A DNA stretch of 64,000 nt from WHSW01 sp963821025 (GTDB lineage: Bacteria > Actinomycetota > Thermoleophilia > Solirubrobacterales > 70-9): assembly GCA_963821025.1 (NCBI GenBank), contig CAWGCG010000004.1, positions 124,001-188,000 of the forward strand. Direction: 5' to 3'. Under the pieces are notes generated by a model. The model was not told where the DNA came from, made no database searches, and worked only from the letters and a program-made list of their open reading frames with translations. The position numbers and the translations under genes were made by a program. This document shows, in pieces, positions 25,740-33,964 of this stretch (position 1 is the stretch's first letter; every line of letters begins with the position of its first letter).

Positions 25740-26647
25740 GCGCTCCTCACCCGCAGCCGGTTGTAGAGCAGCTGGGCGCCGACCAGGAGGATGAGAAACA
25801 GGGCGACGACGTAGGCAACCGCTGCCGCGTAGCCGGCGTTGAAGAGCTGAAACGCCTGGTTGTAGACGTAGTAGACGATCACCACAGTGGCGTCCAACGG
25901 CCCGCCCCGGGTGGTCGCGTAGACGAGGTCGAAGAGCTGCAGCGAGAGCAGTGTCTGCCAGACGACGAGGAAGATCGTCACCGGCAGCAGCTGCGGCAGG
26001 ATCACGTGCCTGAGGATCGCCCAGCGGCGGGCACCGTCGACCGAGGCGGCGTCGACAAGCTCGCGCGGAACGTCCTGAAGCGCCGCCAGGTAGATCACCA
26101 GCGGGAAGCCGATCCCGCCCCAGATCCCGATCAAGACGATCACGAGCAGCGCCTGATCGGGATCGCCGAGAAAGCCCTGGCGTGGCAGGCCGAGGCCGTC
26201 GAGCAGGGCGTTGGCGACCCCGAACCGCTCATCGAAGATGAACGAGAACAACACCCCCTGGGCGGCCACCGAGGCAATGAACGGGGCCAGGAAGGCGGTC
26301 CGGTAGATGCCGATCAGACGGATCCTGCGGTTGAGCGCCATCGCCAGGAAGAGGCCGAGCCCGGTCGAGATCGGCACGAACAGGGCCGTGTAGACCACGG
26401 TGTGCATGACCGCGTCGCGAAGCCCCGGATCGTCGAGCAGCGCGTCGTAGTTCGAGAGCCCGACCCACTGCGCCGGCGCGATCAGGTCGGCGGAGTTGAA
26501 CGAGAGCAACAGCGACCAGCCGATCGGCACGATCGCGAGCCCGACGATGATCACGACCGCCGGGAGGACGAACGCCCAGGCCGTCGGGTTCTCCCCCAGG
26601 ACCCGCTGGGCGAACGTCCTCTGCGGTGCGGTCGGCGGCGCGCTCAT
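25736..26647 (-). CDS. Sugar ABC transporter permease (MalF/UgpA family)
   Basis: The 303-residue permease has six membrane helices and the EAA loop LVDAASVDGARRWAILRHVILPQL near residue 205. The N-terminal first helix is followed by a periplasmic segment SADLIAPAQWVGLSNYDALL typical of UgpA-like subunits. It forms the heterodimeric channel with the MalG-type partner immediately downstream. Confidence 0.95.
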   Translation of the reverse strand: MSAPPTAPQRTFAQRVLGENPTAWAFVLPAVVIIVGLAIVPIGWSLLLSFNSADLIAPAQWVGLSNYDALLDDPGLRDAVMHTVVYTALFVPISTGLGLFLAMALNRRIRLIGIYRTAFLAPFIASVAAQGVLFSFIFDERFGVANALLDGLGLPRQGFLGDPDQALLVIVLIGIWGGIGFPLVIYLAALQDVPRELVDAASVDGARRWAILRHVILPQLLPVTIFLVVWQTLLSLQLFDLVYATTRGGPLDATVVIVYYVYNQAFQLFNAGYAAAVAYVVALFLILLVGAQLLYNRLRVRSA

Positions 26648-26659
26648 CTCGCTCGAGGC

Positions 26660-27979
26660 TCAGCCGCCCGGCACCTGGAGCTCGGCGTTCGAGGTCTCGA
26701 CCGCCTCGCTCAGCGCCTCGCTCGGATCGGCCTCGCCGTAGAGCACCGCGGCAACCGCCTTGCCGAGCGCCTGGGAGATCTGCGGGTACTCGGGGACCGT
26801 CGCCCGGGTCCGCGCCAGCTCGGTGTTGGCGATGAACTTGTCGAGCCCCGGCAGGCTCGCCTGATAATCGGCGAACCCCTCGGCGTCCTCGACGTCGGTG
26901 GTCAGCGGCAGGCTGCCGGCCTCGCTGATCCAGCGCAGCTGCTGGGCGGGCTCGCTGAACCAGTCCATGAACTCGAGTGCCGCCGCGACGCGCGCTTCGC
27001 CGTTGTCGAAGATCGCCCACGTATCGGGGCCCGCGATCGTCGTGTGCTCGTCTGTAAACGACGGCATCGAGGCGACGCCGTAGTCGACCTTGGCGTCGAC
27101 GTACTCGGGCAGCGTGTAGGGGCCGGCGACGTTCATCGCCATCTTGCCGGAGGCAAACAGCTGTTGCATGCGCTCGCTGCCGGCGGTGGAGTCGATGTAG
27201 ACCGATCCGTCGGCGGCCGCCTGGGCGACGACCTCGAGCGCCGCCTCGCCGCTGGCACCGTCAAAGCCGACGCTGGTGCCGTCGTCGCTGACGATCTCGC
27301 CGCCCTGCTGCCAGATCAGCGGCCAGATCCGCCAGGTCGTGTCCTCGTCGCCGGTTCCCGGCCATCCGAACCCGGCGATCCCGGCCTGGGGGTCGTTGAG
27401 CTCGGCGGCGGTCGCAATGAAGTCGTCCCAGGTCCAGTCGTCGCGCGGATATTCGACCCCCGCCTGGTCGAAGATCTGCTTGTTGTAGACGACCGCGAGG
27501 TTGTCGATGAACGCCGGCACCGCGCGCGGCACGTCCTCGACCGTGACCGCCTCCTTGCCGGCATCGACGAAGCGATCCCAGTCGAGGTCGCCGTTGTCGA
27601 TCGCCTCCGAGAGGTCGAGCAGCTGCTCGCCGCTCGCCAGGTTGGCCAGATCGGAGCCGTAGATGTAGGCGATGTCGGGGTAGTTGTCGGCCTGCAGCCC
27701 GGCGGTGACCTTGGTCAGCATCCGGTCGGAGTTGACCCCGCCGGAGTCCTTGGAGACGACGACGTCGGGGTGGGTCTTGTTGAACTCGTCGATCATCGTC
27801 TGCAAGAGCTCGGCCGGCCCCTGGGTCTGGCCGTGCCAGAACTCGATCTCGACCGGCTCGCCGCCGCCGCTCGACGCCGAGTCGTCGCTCTGCTCGTCGT
27901 CGCTTCCTCCGCAGGCGGCGAGCAGCCCGGCGATCGCGATCGCCATCAGCACCGCCAGCGCCCTCGTCAATCTCGACAC
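26660..27979 (-). CDS. Extracellular sugar-binding lipoprotein of ABC importer
   Basis: GTG 27979 with AAGGAG 6 nt upstream gives 439 residues. Signal peptide and lipobox (AGLLAAC, about 16-22) are followed by a Ser/Gly/Glu linker and a family 1 solute-binding fold: VEIEFWHGQTQGPAELLQTM, YPDIAYIYGSDLA, AVVYNKQIFDQAGVEYP and FASGKMAMNVAGPY. It captures the oligosaccharide and delivers it to the permeases 12 bp downstream. Ligand is inferred from the operon, not from the sequence. Confidence 0.95.
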   Translation of the reverse strand: MSRLTRALAVLMAIAIAGLLAACGGSDDEQSDDSASSGGGEPVEIEFWHGQTQGPAELLQTMIDEFNKTHPDVVVSKDSGGVNSDRMLTKVTAGLQADNYPDIAYIYGSDLANLASGEQLLDLSEAIDNGDLDWDRFVDAGKEAVTVEDVPRAVPAFIDNLAVVYNKQIFDQAGVEYPRDDWTWDDFIATAAELNDPQAGIAGFGWPGTGDEDTTWRIWPLIWQQGGEIVSDDGTSVGFDGASGEAALEVVAQAAADGSVYIDSTAGSERMQQLFASGKMAMNVAGPYTLPEYVDAKVDYGVASMPSFTDEHTTIAGPDTWAIFDNGEARVAAALEFMDWFSEPAQQLRWISEAGSLPLTTDVEDAEGFADYQASLPGLDKFIANTELARTRATVPEYPQISQALGKAVAAVLYGEADPSEALSEAVETSNAELQVPGG

Positions 27980-28031
27980 GATCGTCTCCTTTTGTTGAAT
28001 TGCTCGGTCATCCGCCGGCCCTCCGATGTCC

Positions 28032-29357
28032 TCATCCGGCCCGCTTCCCGACGCCCGCCGGGCTCCGCAGCGCCTCCGGCAGCGCGTCCCCATGGGCCGC
28101 CGTCAGCTCGTCGCACATCTCCCAGATCGCGTCGAGCGAGAGGCTCGCCGCGGCATTGGGATCCAGCATCACCGCCTGTCTGACGTACTCGGGCCGCCCC
28201 TCGAGCGCCGCCCTGACGGTGAGCTCGGCGACGTTCAGATAGGTGCGGTTGAGCGCCGCAAGCTGCGGCGGCAGCTCGCCGACGTGGACCGGATTGACTC
28301 CGGTCGCATCGACCAGGCAGGGCAGCTCGACGCAAGAGTCCTCGGGGAGGTTGGTGATCAGGCCGGTGTTGCGGACGTTGCCGTAGATGACCCGAGGACG
28401 GCCGGTCTCGATCGAGTGGATGATCTCCGGCGCGTATTCGTGGCTGGGCTCGAGCTCCAGCGGCTGCGAGGCCTCCAGGGCGGCACGGGTGCGCTCGTAC
28501 TCGGTCAGGTTCTCCTCGCTGCGGCTGACGTACTCGCCCACCCAGAGCCGATAGCGCTCGATCGCCTCGTCGTCGCGCAGCAGCCAGGGCAGGTACTCGG
28601 CCGAGTGCTCGCTGGACTCGGTCGGGAAGTAGCCGAGCCGCCGGTACATCTGGACCCGGACCCGACGCAGCAATTCCGGATCGCGCTCGATCGCTCGATC
28701 GAGCAGCGGGTAGAGGTCCTCGCCGTCGCGCTCGAAGCGCAGGATGAAGGCTTGATGGTTGACCCCGGCGCCGAAGAAGGTGACCTCATCGAAGGGGACG
28801 TCGACGTAGGAGGCGAGCTGCTGGGTGGTGTTCTGGACCGAGTGACAGAGGCCGACGATCCGCTCCTGCGCGGTCCCCGCGTAGGTCGCCCAGCAGAGCA
28901 TCACCATCGGGTTGGTGTAGTTGAGCAGCCAGGCATCCGGGCAGAGGTCGGCCATGTCGGCCGCGATCCCCTCGATCACCGGGATCGTCCGCAAGGCCCG
29001 AAAGACGCCGCCGACCCCCAGCGTGTCCCCGATCGTCTGGCGGAGTCCGAACCGCGCCGGGATCTCGTGGTCGATCAAGGTCGCGGCGTGGCCGCCGACC
29101 TGGATCATGTTGAGCACGTAGTCGGCGCCCTCGAGCGCGGCGCGGCGGTCGAGATGGGACTCGACCGCGGGCGAGGCGCCGAGCTGGTCGGCGGTCGCCC
29201 GGGCGACACCCGCGGCCGTCTGCAGGCGCTCGGAGTCGATGTCGTGGAGGCGGAGCTCGGACTCGCGCAGCTCGGGGTAACCGAGGATGTCGGCGATCAA
29301 CATTCCGGTGAACTCGACGCTGCCGGCGCCGATGAAGGCGATCCTCGGCCCGCTCAT
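28032..29357 (-). CDS. GH4 family NAD- and metal-dependent alpha-glycosidase (MelA-like)
   Basis: From ATG 29357 the enzyme has 441 residues. Its NAD-binding Rossmann loop is IAFIGAGSVEFTG, followed by HDIDSERL, WLLNYTNPMVM, the metal-binding GLCHSVQNT and FFGAGVNHQAFIL, all GH4 hallmarks closest in pattern to MelA alpha-galactosidases. GH4 enzymes work by C3 oxidation and elimination. No signal peptide, so it acts in the cytoplasm on imported oligomers. It overlaps the upstream kinase gene by 4 bp. In this operon the substrate may be a galactosaminide rather than a galactoside. Confidence 0.9.
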   Translation of the reverse strand: MSGPRIAFIGAGSVEFTGMLIADILGYPELRESELRLHDIDSERLQTAAGVARATADQLGASPAVESHLDRRAALEGADYVLNMIQVGGHAATLIDHEIPARFGLRQTIGDTLGVGGVFRALRTIPVIEGIAADMADLCPDAWLLNYTNPMVMLCWATYAGTAQERIVGLCHSVQNTTQQLASYVDVPFDEVTFFGAGVNHQAFILRFERDGEDLYPLLDRAIERDPELLRRVRVQMYRRLGYFPTESSEHSAEYLPWLLRDDEAIERYRLWVGEYVSRSEENLTEYERTRAALEASQPLELEPSHEYAPEIIHSIETGRPRVIYGNVRNTGLITNLPEDSCVELPCLVDATGVNPVHVGELPPQLAALNRTYLNVAELTVRAALEGRPEYVRQAVMLDPNAAASLSLDAIWEMCDELTAAHGDALPEALRSPAGVGKRAG

Positions 29358-30322
29358 CTCGAGCCCATCTCCTCGGTCTGGACCGCGGGTACCGAGTCCG
29401 CGACCTCGAGCGCCTCGCGGAGCTGCGGCTGGGCGTCGACCCCGCCCAGCGCGCGGGTCGACAGCGAGCCGCAGGCGACCCCGATCCGCAGGGCGCGGTC
29501 GAGCGGCTGCCCGCTGTTGAGGCCGTGGAGGAACCCCGCGGCGAAGCTGTCGCCGGCGCCCGTGGCGTCGACAGCCTCGACCGCCGGGACACCGACATGC
29601 GCGGTCTCGGCCCGGCGCCTGGCGATCGCGCCGTCCGGGCCGAGCTTGACGACGACCGTGTCGACCCGCTCGGCGAGGGCCTCGAGGGCGGCCGCCGGAT
29701 CGTCGGCGCCCGCGAACCGGCATGCCTCGGCGGCGTTGGGCAGGAAGATATCGGTCGCATCGAGAGCCTCGGCCAGCCCGGCGCTCCAGCGCCCTTGGGG
29801 GTCCCAGCCGGGATCGAGCGAGGTCGAGGTGCCCGCGGCATGCGCCCTGTCGAAGAGGTCGCGGAGCCCTTGGCGAAGCCCGGTCAGCAGGTGCGGCGAC
29901 GAGACATGAAGGTGCTTGGTCGCGGCCAGCATCGCCTCGGTGACCGCGGCGGCGGTGAGGCTGGTCATCGCGCCCGGCGCGGTCAGGATCGCCCGGTCAT
30001 CGCCGCCGCTGAGCACGACGGTGAGTCCGGTCGGCAGCTCGGGGTCAACCCGACAGGCCTCGACGTCGACCTGGCGGCGCCGCAGCTCGCCGAGCACGAA
30101 CGTGCCGGCGGCGTCATCCCCGACCACCCCGACGTAGGCCGTGCGCATCCCGAGGCGAGCGGCTCCACAGGCGACGATCGCCCCGGAGGAGCCGATCGTC
30201 AGGACGCCTCGCTCCACCAACTGCTCGACCTGTCCGTAGGCGGGCTCGATCGCCTCCGCGACAACGATCGCATCCGGGTTCAGGTCGCCGGCGATCAGCA
30301 GGTCGAAGCGCTCGGCGCTCAT
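29354..30322 (-). CDS. PfkB-family sugar kinase
   Basis: The 322-residue ribokinase-fold kinase has an N-terminal LIAGDLNPDAIV sugar-binding region, a GSSGAIVACGAARLG motif near residue 44 and the C-terminal signature DATGAGDSFAAGFLHGL with the catalytic Asp near 255. In the proposed pathway it could make galactosamine 6-phosphate; ketose or other amino-sugar kinase activity is possible. It is coupled by 4-bp overlaps on both sides. Confidence 0.85.
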   Translation of the reverse strand: MSAERFDLLIAGDLNPDAIVVAEAIEPAYGQVEQLVERGVLTIGSSGAIVACGAARLGMRTAYVGVVGDDAAGTFVLGELRRRQVDVEACRVDPELPTGLTVVLSGGDDRAILTAPGAMTSLTAAAVTEAMLAATKHLHVSSPHLLTGLRQGLRDLFDRAHAAGTSTSLDPGWDPQGRWSAGLAEALDATDIFLPNAAEACRFAGADDPAAALEALAERVDTVVVKLGPDGAIARRRAETAHVGVPAVEAVDATGAGDSFAAGFLHGLNSGQPLDRALRIGVACGSLSTRALGGVDAQPQLREALEVADSVPAVQTEEMGSR

Positions 30323-31302
30323 CCGACCCCGACCTCGGGTCGCAACCGAGTCATCTCGATCGTGGGGACCAGCGCCTCGACGGCACCACGCTCGACCCGT
30401 CCGGGATCCAGGTGGGCGAGCTTCTCGGTCGCTGCCGCGGCGCCGAGGACCGCCGCCGAGAGCGAGTCGTGACCGGCGCTCAACCCAGCGGCGAAGCCAC
30501 CGATCAACGCATCGCCACAGCCGACCACGTTGACGATCCGCGCCGGCGCGGGCGCTGCGAGGCGGAAGCTGGCGTCGACGCCGGCCAGAACGCTCCCATG
30601 CGGTCCGAGGCTGAGCCAGACCGCGGCGGCTCCGCGCTCGCGAATCGCATCGGTGATCCTCGCCAGCTCGGCGTCGCTCGGTCGCGACTCGAGCTCGGCT
30701 CCCAGCAGCCGGCCGACCTCGGCGAGGTTCGGCGCGACCAGGTCGGGCCCGGCGGCGAGGCCCGCGGCGAGCGCCGACGCCGTCGAGCAGTCGAGGATCG
30801 TGAAGGCGCCGCGCTCGCGGGCGGCCTCGATCAGGCGCGCGTGCAGCTCGGCCGGCGCTCCCGGCGGCAGGCTGCCGCTCACCGCGACCACGCGAGCACC
30901 GTCGACCAGCCGCGTCGCGGTCGTGACCAGGCGCTCGGCCTCCGCCTCGGTCAGCGACCCACCCGGCTGATGGACTTCGACCAGATCGGCGCCCGAGGCC
31001 TCGACCAGGGTGTAGGTCCCCCGGGTCGGTCCGGCGACCGTGACCGGATGGACCGCCAGAGGCTCCGAGCGCAGGAGTTCGAGCAGGAGATCGCCATCGC
31101 GCCCTCCGGCAGTTGTCACGATCGCGGCACTCGTGCCGAGCTCGGCGGCGACGCAGGCGGCGTGGACCGCCTTGCCGCCCGGCGTCTCGAGCATCTCCGA
31201 GGCATGCACGACCCCGCTCGCAGCCCCCTCGATCCGGGCGACGCGGTCGATCGCCGGGTTGGTGGCGACGGCGACGAAGCTGGCCTGCATACCGGTGTCC
31301 AT
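30319..31302 (-). CDS. PfkB-family 1-phosphofructokinase/tagatose-6-phosphate kinase-like
   Basis: The 327-residue kinase begins with VAVATNPAIDRV, the LacC/FruK/PfkB-II N-terminal signature, then GGKAVHAACVAAELG and SGSLPPGAPAELHARLI. The catalytic motif is NVVGCGDALIGGFAAGL, where Cys and Ala replace the usual Ala/Ser of GAGDS but the base Asp is retained. Relatives phosphorylate fructose 1-phosphate or tagatose 6-phosphate. A second kinase here suits conversion of tagatose 6-phosphate to the 1,6-bisphosphate. Confidence 0.85.
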   Translation of the reverse strand: MDTGMQASFVAVATNPAIDRVARIEGAASGVVHASEMLETPGGKAVHAACVAAELGTSAAIVTTAGGRDGDLLLELLRSEPLAVHPVTVAGPTRGTYTLVEASGADLVEVHQPGGSLTEAEAERLVTTATRLVDGARVVAVSGSLPPGAPAELHARLIEAARERGAFTILDCSTASALAAGLAAGPDLVAPNLAEVGRLLGAELESRPSDAELARITDAIRERGAAAVWLSLGPHGSVLAGVDASFRLAAPAPARIVNVVGCGDALIGGFAAGLSAGHDSLSAAVLGAAAATEKLAHLDPGRVERGAVEALVPTIEMTRLRPEVGVG

Positions 31303-32054
31303 CAGACCTGGACCACCTTGACGCCCGCCGCGCGCAGCGGGTCGAGCTGCTCGGCCGCGGCGTCGAGGTCGGTGATCAGCTCATCGATTGCCGCAAGCGT
31401 GCAGATGCTCGAGAGCGCCGAGCGCCCGATCTTCGAAGAATCGCAGACGACGATCACGCGGGCAGCGCGCTCGACCATCCTGCGGTTCGTGTGGGCCTCG
31501 ACCTCGTCGTGGGTGGTGAGCCCGGACGGGTTGACCCCGTCGACGCCGAGGAAGAGAAGGTCGACGTTGAGCCCCTCGAGGGTCCGTTCGGCGAGTGGGC
31601 CGATCAGCTCATAGGACTGCGGGCGCGCGACCCCGCCCGTGACCACGAGCCGGATCGACTCGCTGATCACCAGCTCGGAGGCGATGTTGACCGCGTTGGT
31701 GACCACGGTCAGCTCGCGCTCGCGCAGCCTGCGTGCGACCTCGGTCGTCGTCGTGCCCCCGCTGAGGGCGATCGTCTGAGCCGCGCCGATCCGCTCCGCG
31801 GCAAGGTCGGCGATGCGGCCCTTCTCCGCCGCCCGCTGGCCGCCTCGGTAGCGCACCGGCAGCTCGTAGAGCAGGCCGTTGCGAACCGCGCCACCGTGCG
31901 AGCGCGAGAGCAGCTTCTGCTCCTCGAGCAACTCGAGATCGCGGCGGACGGTCGCCGACGAGGCGCCGAGCGAATCGGCGAGGTCGCTGACCGCGACCGA
32001 GCCGTTGGTCGCCAGCTCGGCGAGGATCGAGTCGAGCCGCTGGGCGCGCCTCAC
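31302..32054 (-). CDS. DeoR-family transcriptional repressor of sugar operon
   Basis: The 250-residue regulator has the DeoR helix-turn-helix (RRAQRLDSILAELATNGSVAVSDLADSLGASSATVRRDLELLEEQ) and a C-terminal DeoRC sugar-phosphate sensor domain with ALSGGTTTTEVARRL and DGVNPSGLTTHDEVEA. Such proteins are released by pathway phospho-sugars. GTG 32054 overlaps the SIS gene stop by 4 bp. It probably controls this operon and the divergent aldolase. Confidence 0.92.
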   Translation of the reverse strand: MRRAQRLDSILAELATNGSVAVSDLADSLGASSATVRRDLELLEEQKLLSRSHGGAVRNGLLYELPVRYRGGQRAAEKGRIADLAAERIGAAQTIALSGGTTTTEVARRLRERELTVVTNAVNIASELVISESIRLVVTGGVARPQSYELIGPLAERTLEGLNVDLLFLGVDGVNPSGLTTHDEVEAHTNRRMVERAARVIVVCDSSKIGRSALSSICTLAAIDELITDLDAAAEQLDPLRAAGVKVVQV

Positions 32055-32950
32055 GCGGATCCTCCGGACTCGACCAGGTCGAGGACGACGGCGCGCTCGA
32101 GGTTCGCGGGCCGATCGGGATCGAGGCCCCTGTGCTCGGCGAGCGCGACCGCCAGCCGCTGGATCCGGATCAGCTCCGCCAGCGGATCGAGTCCCGCGGT
32201 CAGCACGGTGGCTCCGGCCGCCGCGATCTCATCGATCAGCTTCGCCGGCGGCTCGTCGAGCAGCCAGACGGCCGCGCCCGGGCCGGCGGTGGCGATCGGG
32301 CCGTGGCGATACTCCATCGCCGGATAGGACTCGGCCCAGATCTGGGCGGTCTCGCGCAGCGCCAGGGCCGCCGCGTCGGCGAGGCCGACTCGCCACTCGC
32401 GACCGAGGACGACGACGCGGTCGGTCGTCGCCAGGTCGAGCGGGTGGGGCTCGGCCAGCGCGGTCGCGGCATCGGCGAGCAGGCGGTCGACAGCGAGGCC
32501 GAGCGATGCCCTGGCGAAACAGACGACGGTGGTGACGAAGCGCGTCTGGACGACGGAGAGGTCGTCGGCGAAGCTCAGATCGATGACCAGGTCGCAACCC
32601 GCGGCGACCGGGCTGCGCGTGTTGCCGACGACCGCGACGGTCGTCGTCGCGTCCCTGACGAGCTCGAGCGCCAGCCGGATCTCGGTGGTGGCGCCCGAAC
32701 GCGAGATCGCGACGACCCGGTCGTAGCCTCGATCGAGCCGCGCCTCGGAAGCCGCGAAGGCATCGGTCTCGCCCTGTCCGCTGAGCTCGCGCAGCGCTGC
32801 CACCGACTTCGCCGCATGCCAGGAGCTGCCGCAGCCGATCACCGCGATCCGCTCGCCGGCGGGAAGCGCTGCCGCAGCCGTGCCCGCGAGCTCAGCGGCC
32901 CGCGACCAGGCTCGAGGCTGGTCGAGGATCTCCTCGCTCACTCGCGACAT
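32051..32950 (-). CDS. SIS-domain sugar-phosphate deaminase/isomerase (AgaS/GlmS C-terminal-like)
   Basis: From ATG 32950 the product has 299 residues and two SIS domains. The first has IAVIGCGSSWHAAKS and VVAISRSGATTEIRLAL; the second has VVVLGREWRVGLADAAALALRE and an ESYPAMEYRHGPIA motif shared with GlmS/AgaS-type isomerases. No glutaminase domain is present. AgaS converts galactosamine 6-phosphate to tagatose 6-phosphate plus ammonia, which suits this operon. GTG 32971 is a less supported start. First gene of the unit. Confidence 0.82.
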   Translation of the reverse strand: MSRVSEEILDQPRAWSRAAELAGTAAAALPAGERIAVIGCGSSWHAAKSVAALRELSGQGETDAFAASEARLDRGYDRVVAISRSGATTEIRLALELVRDATTTVAVVGNTRSPVAAGCDLVIDLSFADDLSVVQTRFVTTVVCFARASLGLAVDRLLADAATALAEPHPLDLATTDRVVVLGREWRVGLADAAALALRETAQIWAESYPAMEYRHGPIATAGPGAAVWLLDEPPAKLIDEIAAAGATVLTAGLDPLAELIRIQRLAVALAEHRGLDPDRPANLERAVVLDLVESGGSA

Positions 32951-33025
32951 CGGACGCTCTTCGGTGCCCACGCGGATCCGAGTCTACCCCAGACTGTCAG
33001 ATTCGTGCATACTCGATGATTGATT

Positions 33026-33964
33026 ATGAGCGATATAGAAGCCATACGGCGAGAGCAACCGTTGTGCATGCTCGCTTTTGATCACCGGCGCTCGATCCAG
33101 GGCCTGTTTGGGGTCACCGAGGCTCCGAGCCCCGATCAGTCAGCACGGATCAGCGACGCCAAGCGGCTGATCTTCGATGGGTTGCTGTCGGCCGCACGCC
33201 GGCTGGATTCGATTGCCACCCCCGCCCTGTTGGTCGACGAGCACTACGGCGCCGAGGTCCTCGAGCTCGCCAGAGACGAGCCGGTGATCGCCGCGGTTGC
33301 CTGCGAGCGCTCCGGCCAAGCCGAGTTTCAATTCGAGTACGGAGAGGAGTTCCGGGCCCACGTCGAGCGCTTCGAGCCCGAGCTCGTCAAGGCGCTGGTT
33401 CGGTTCAACCCCGACGGCGATCGCGGGCTCAACCAGCGCCAGACCGCGAGGCTGCGGGCGCTCTCGGACTGGCTCGCCGCCGAAGATCGAAAGCTACTGT
33501 TCGAGCTGCTCGTGCCCCCGGAGCCGGGTCAGCTCGCGGGCGTCGGCGGCGACCGCGACCGCTTCGACGCCGAGCTGCGCCCGGAGCTCGTCTGCCGCGC
33601 GGTCGCCGAGCTTCAGGAGGCGGGGATCGAGGCCGCGGTGTGGAAGATCGAGGGGATCGAAGAGCGCTCGGATTGCGAGCGGATCGCCGCCGCCTGCCGG
33701 CGCGACGGCCGCGAGGAGGTCGGTTGCCTGATCCTCGGAAGGGGCGCCGATCGGGCGAACGTCGAGCACTGGCTGCGGGTCGCGGCCCCGGTCGAGGGGT
33801 TCGAGGGTTTCGCGGTCGGGCGAACGATCTGGTGGGATGCGATCGCCTCCTATCTCGCCGGCGATCTCGACCGCGAGTCAGCGACCGGCGAGGTCCGCGA
33901 TCGCTATCTCGACTTCGTCGAGGTTTATCGGGAGGCCGAGGCGGCCGACGTTCAGGCGCCGTAG
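33026..33964 (+). CDS. DUF2090 / LacD-like class I aldolase
   Basis: The 312-residue protein from ATG 33026 matches the C-terminal aldolase half of IolC-type proteins (DUF2090): MLAFDHRRSIQGLFG at the start, LVDEHYGAEVL, VKALVRFNPDGDRGLNQRQTARL and FELLVPPEPGQL. The Lys in AVWKIEGI is placed like the Schiff-base Lys of LacD. It is a stand-alone aldolase without the kinase half. Divergent from the SIS gene (75-bp gap). It would cleave tagatose 1,6-bisphosphate or a related ketose bisphosphate. Its 3' end overlaps hutI by 13 bp. Confidence 0.8.
   Translation: MSDIEAIRREQPLCMLAFDHRRSIQGLFGVTEAPSPDQSARISDAKRLIFDGLLSAARRLDSIATPALLVDEHYGAEVLELARDEPVIAAVACERSGQAEFQFEYGEEFRAHVERFEPELVKALVRFNPDGDRGLNQRQTARLRALSDWLAAEDRKLLFELLVPPEPGQLAGVGGDRDRFDAELRPELVCRAVAELQEAGIEAAVWKIEGIEERSDCERIAAACRRDGREEVGCLILGRGADRANVEHWLRVAAPVEGFEGFAVGRTIWWDAIASYLAGDLDRESATGEVRDRYLDFVEVYREAEAADVQAP

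Noticed and set aside
23721..28183. Very long open frames on the plus strand opposite the ABC transporter genes (for example 23721-25766 and 26006-28183)
   Set aside because: Their products are Arg/Asp/Gly/His/Val-rich with no domain, as expected for antisense frames in very G+C-rich coding DNA; the minus-strand genes have clear motifs and coupled starts.
22861..33964. Sulfoquinovose or inositol catabolism as the operon function
   Set aside because: A PfkB kinase, SIS isomerase and IolC-like aldolase also occur in those pathways, but two kinases, a MelA-type GH4 and a GH114 polygalactosaminidase fit galactosamine better. Kept as an alternative, not the main call.
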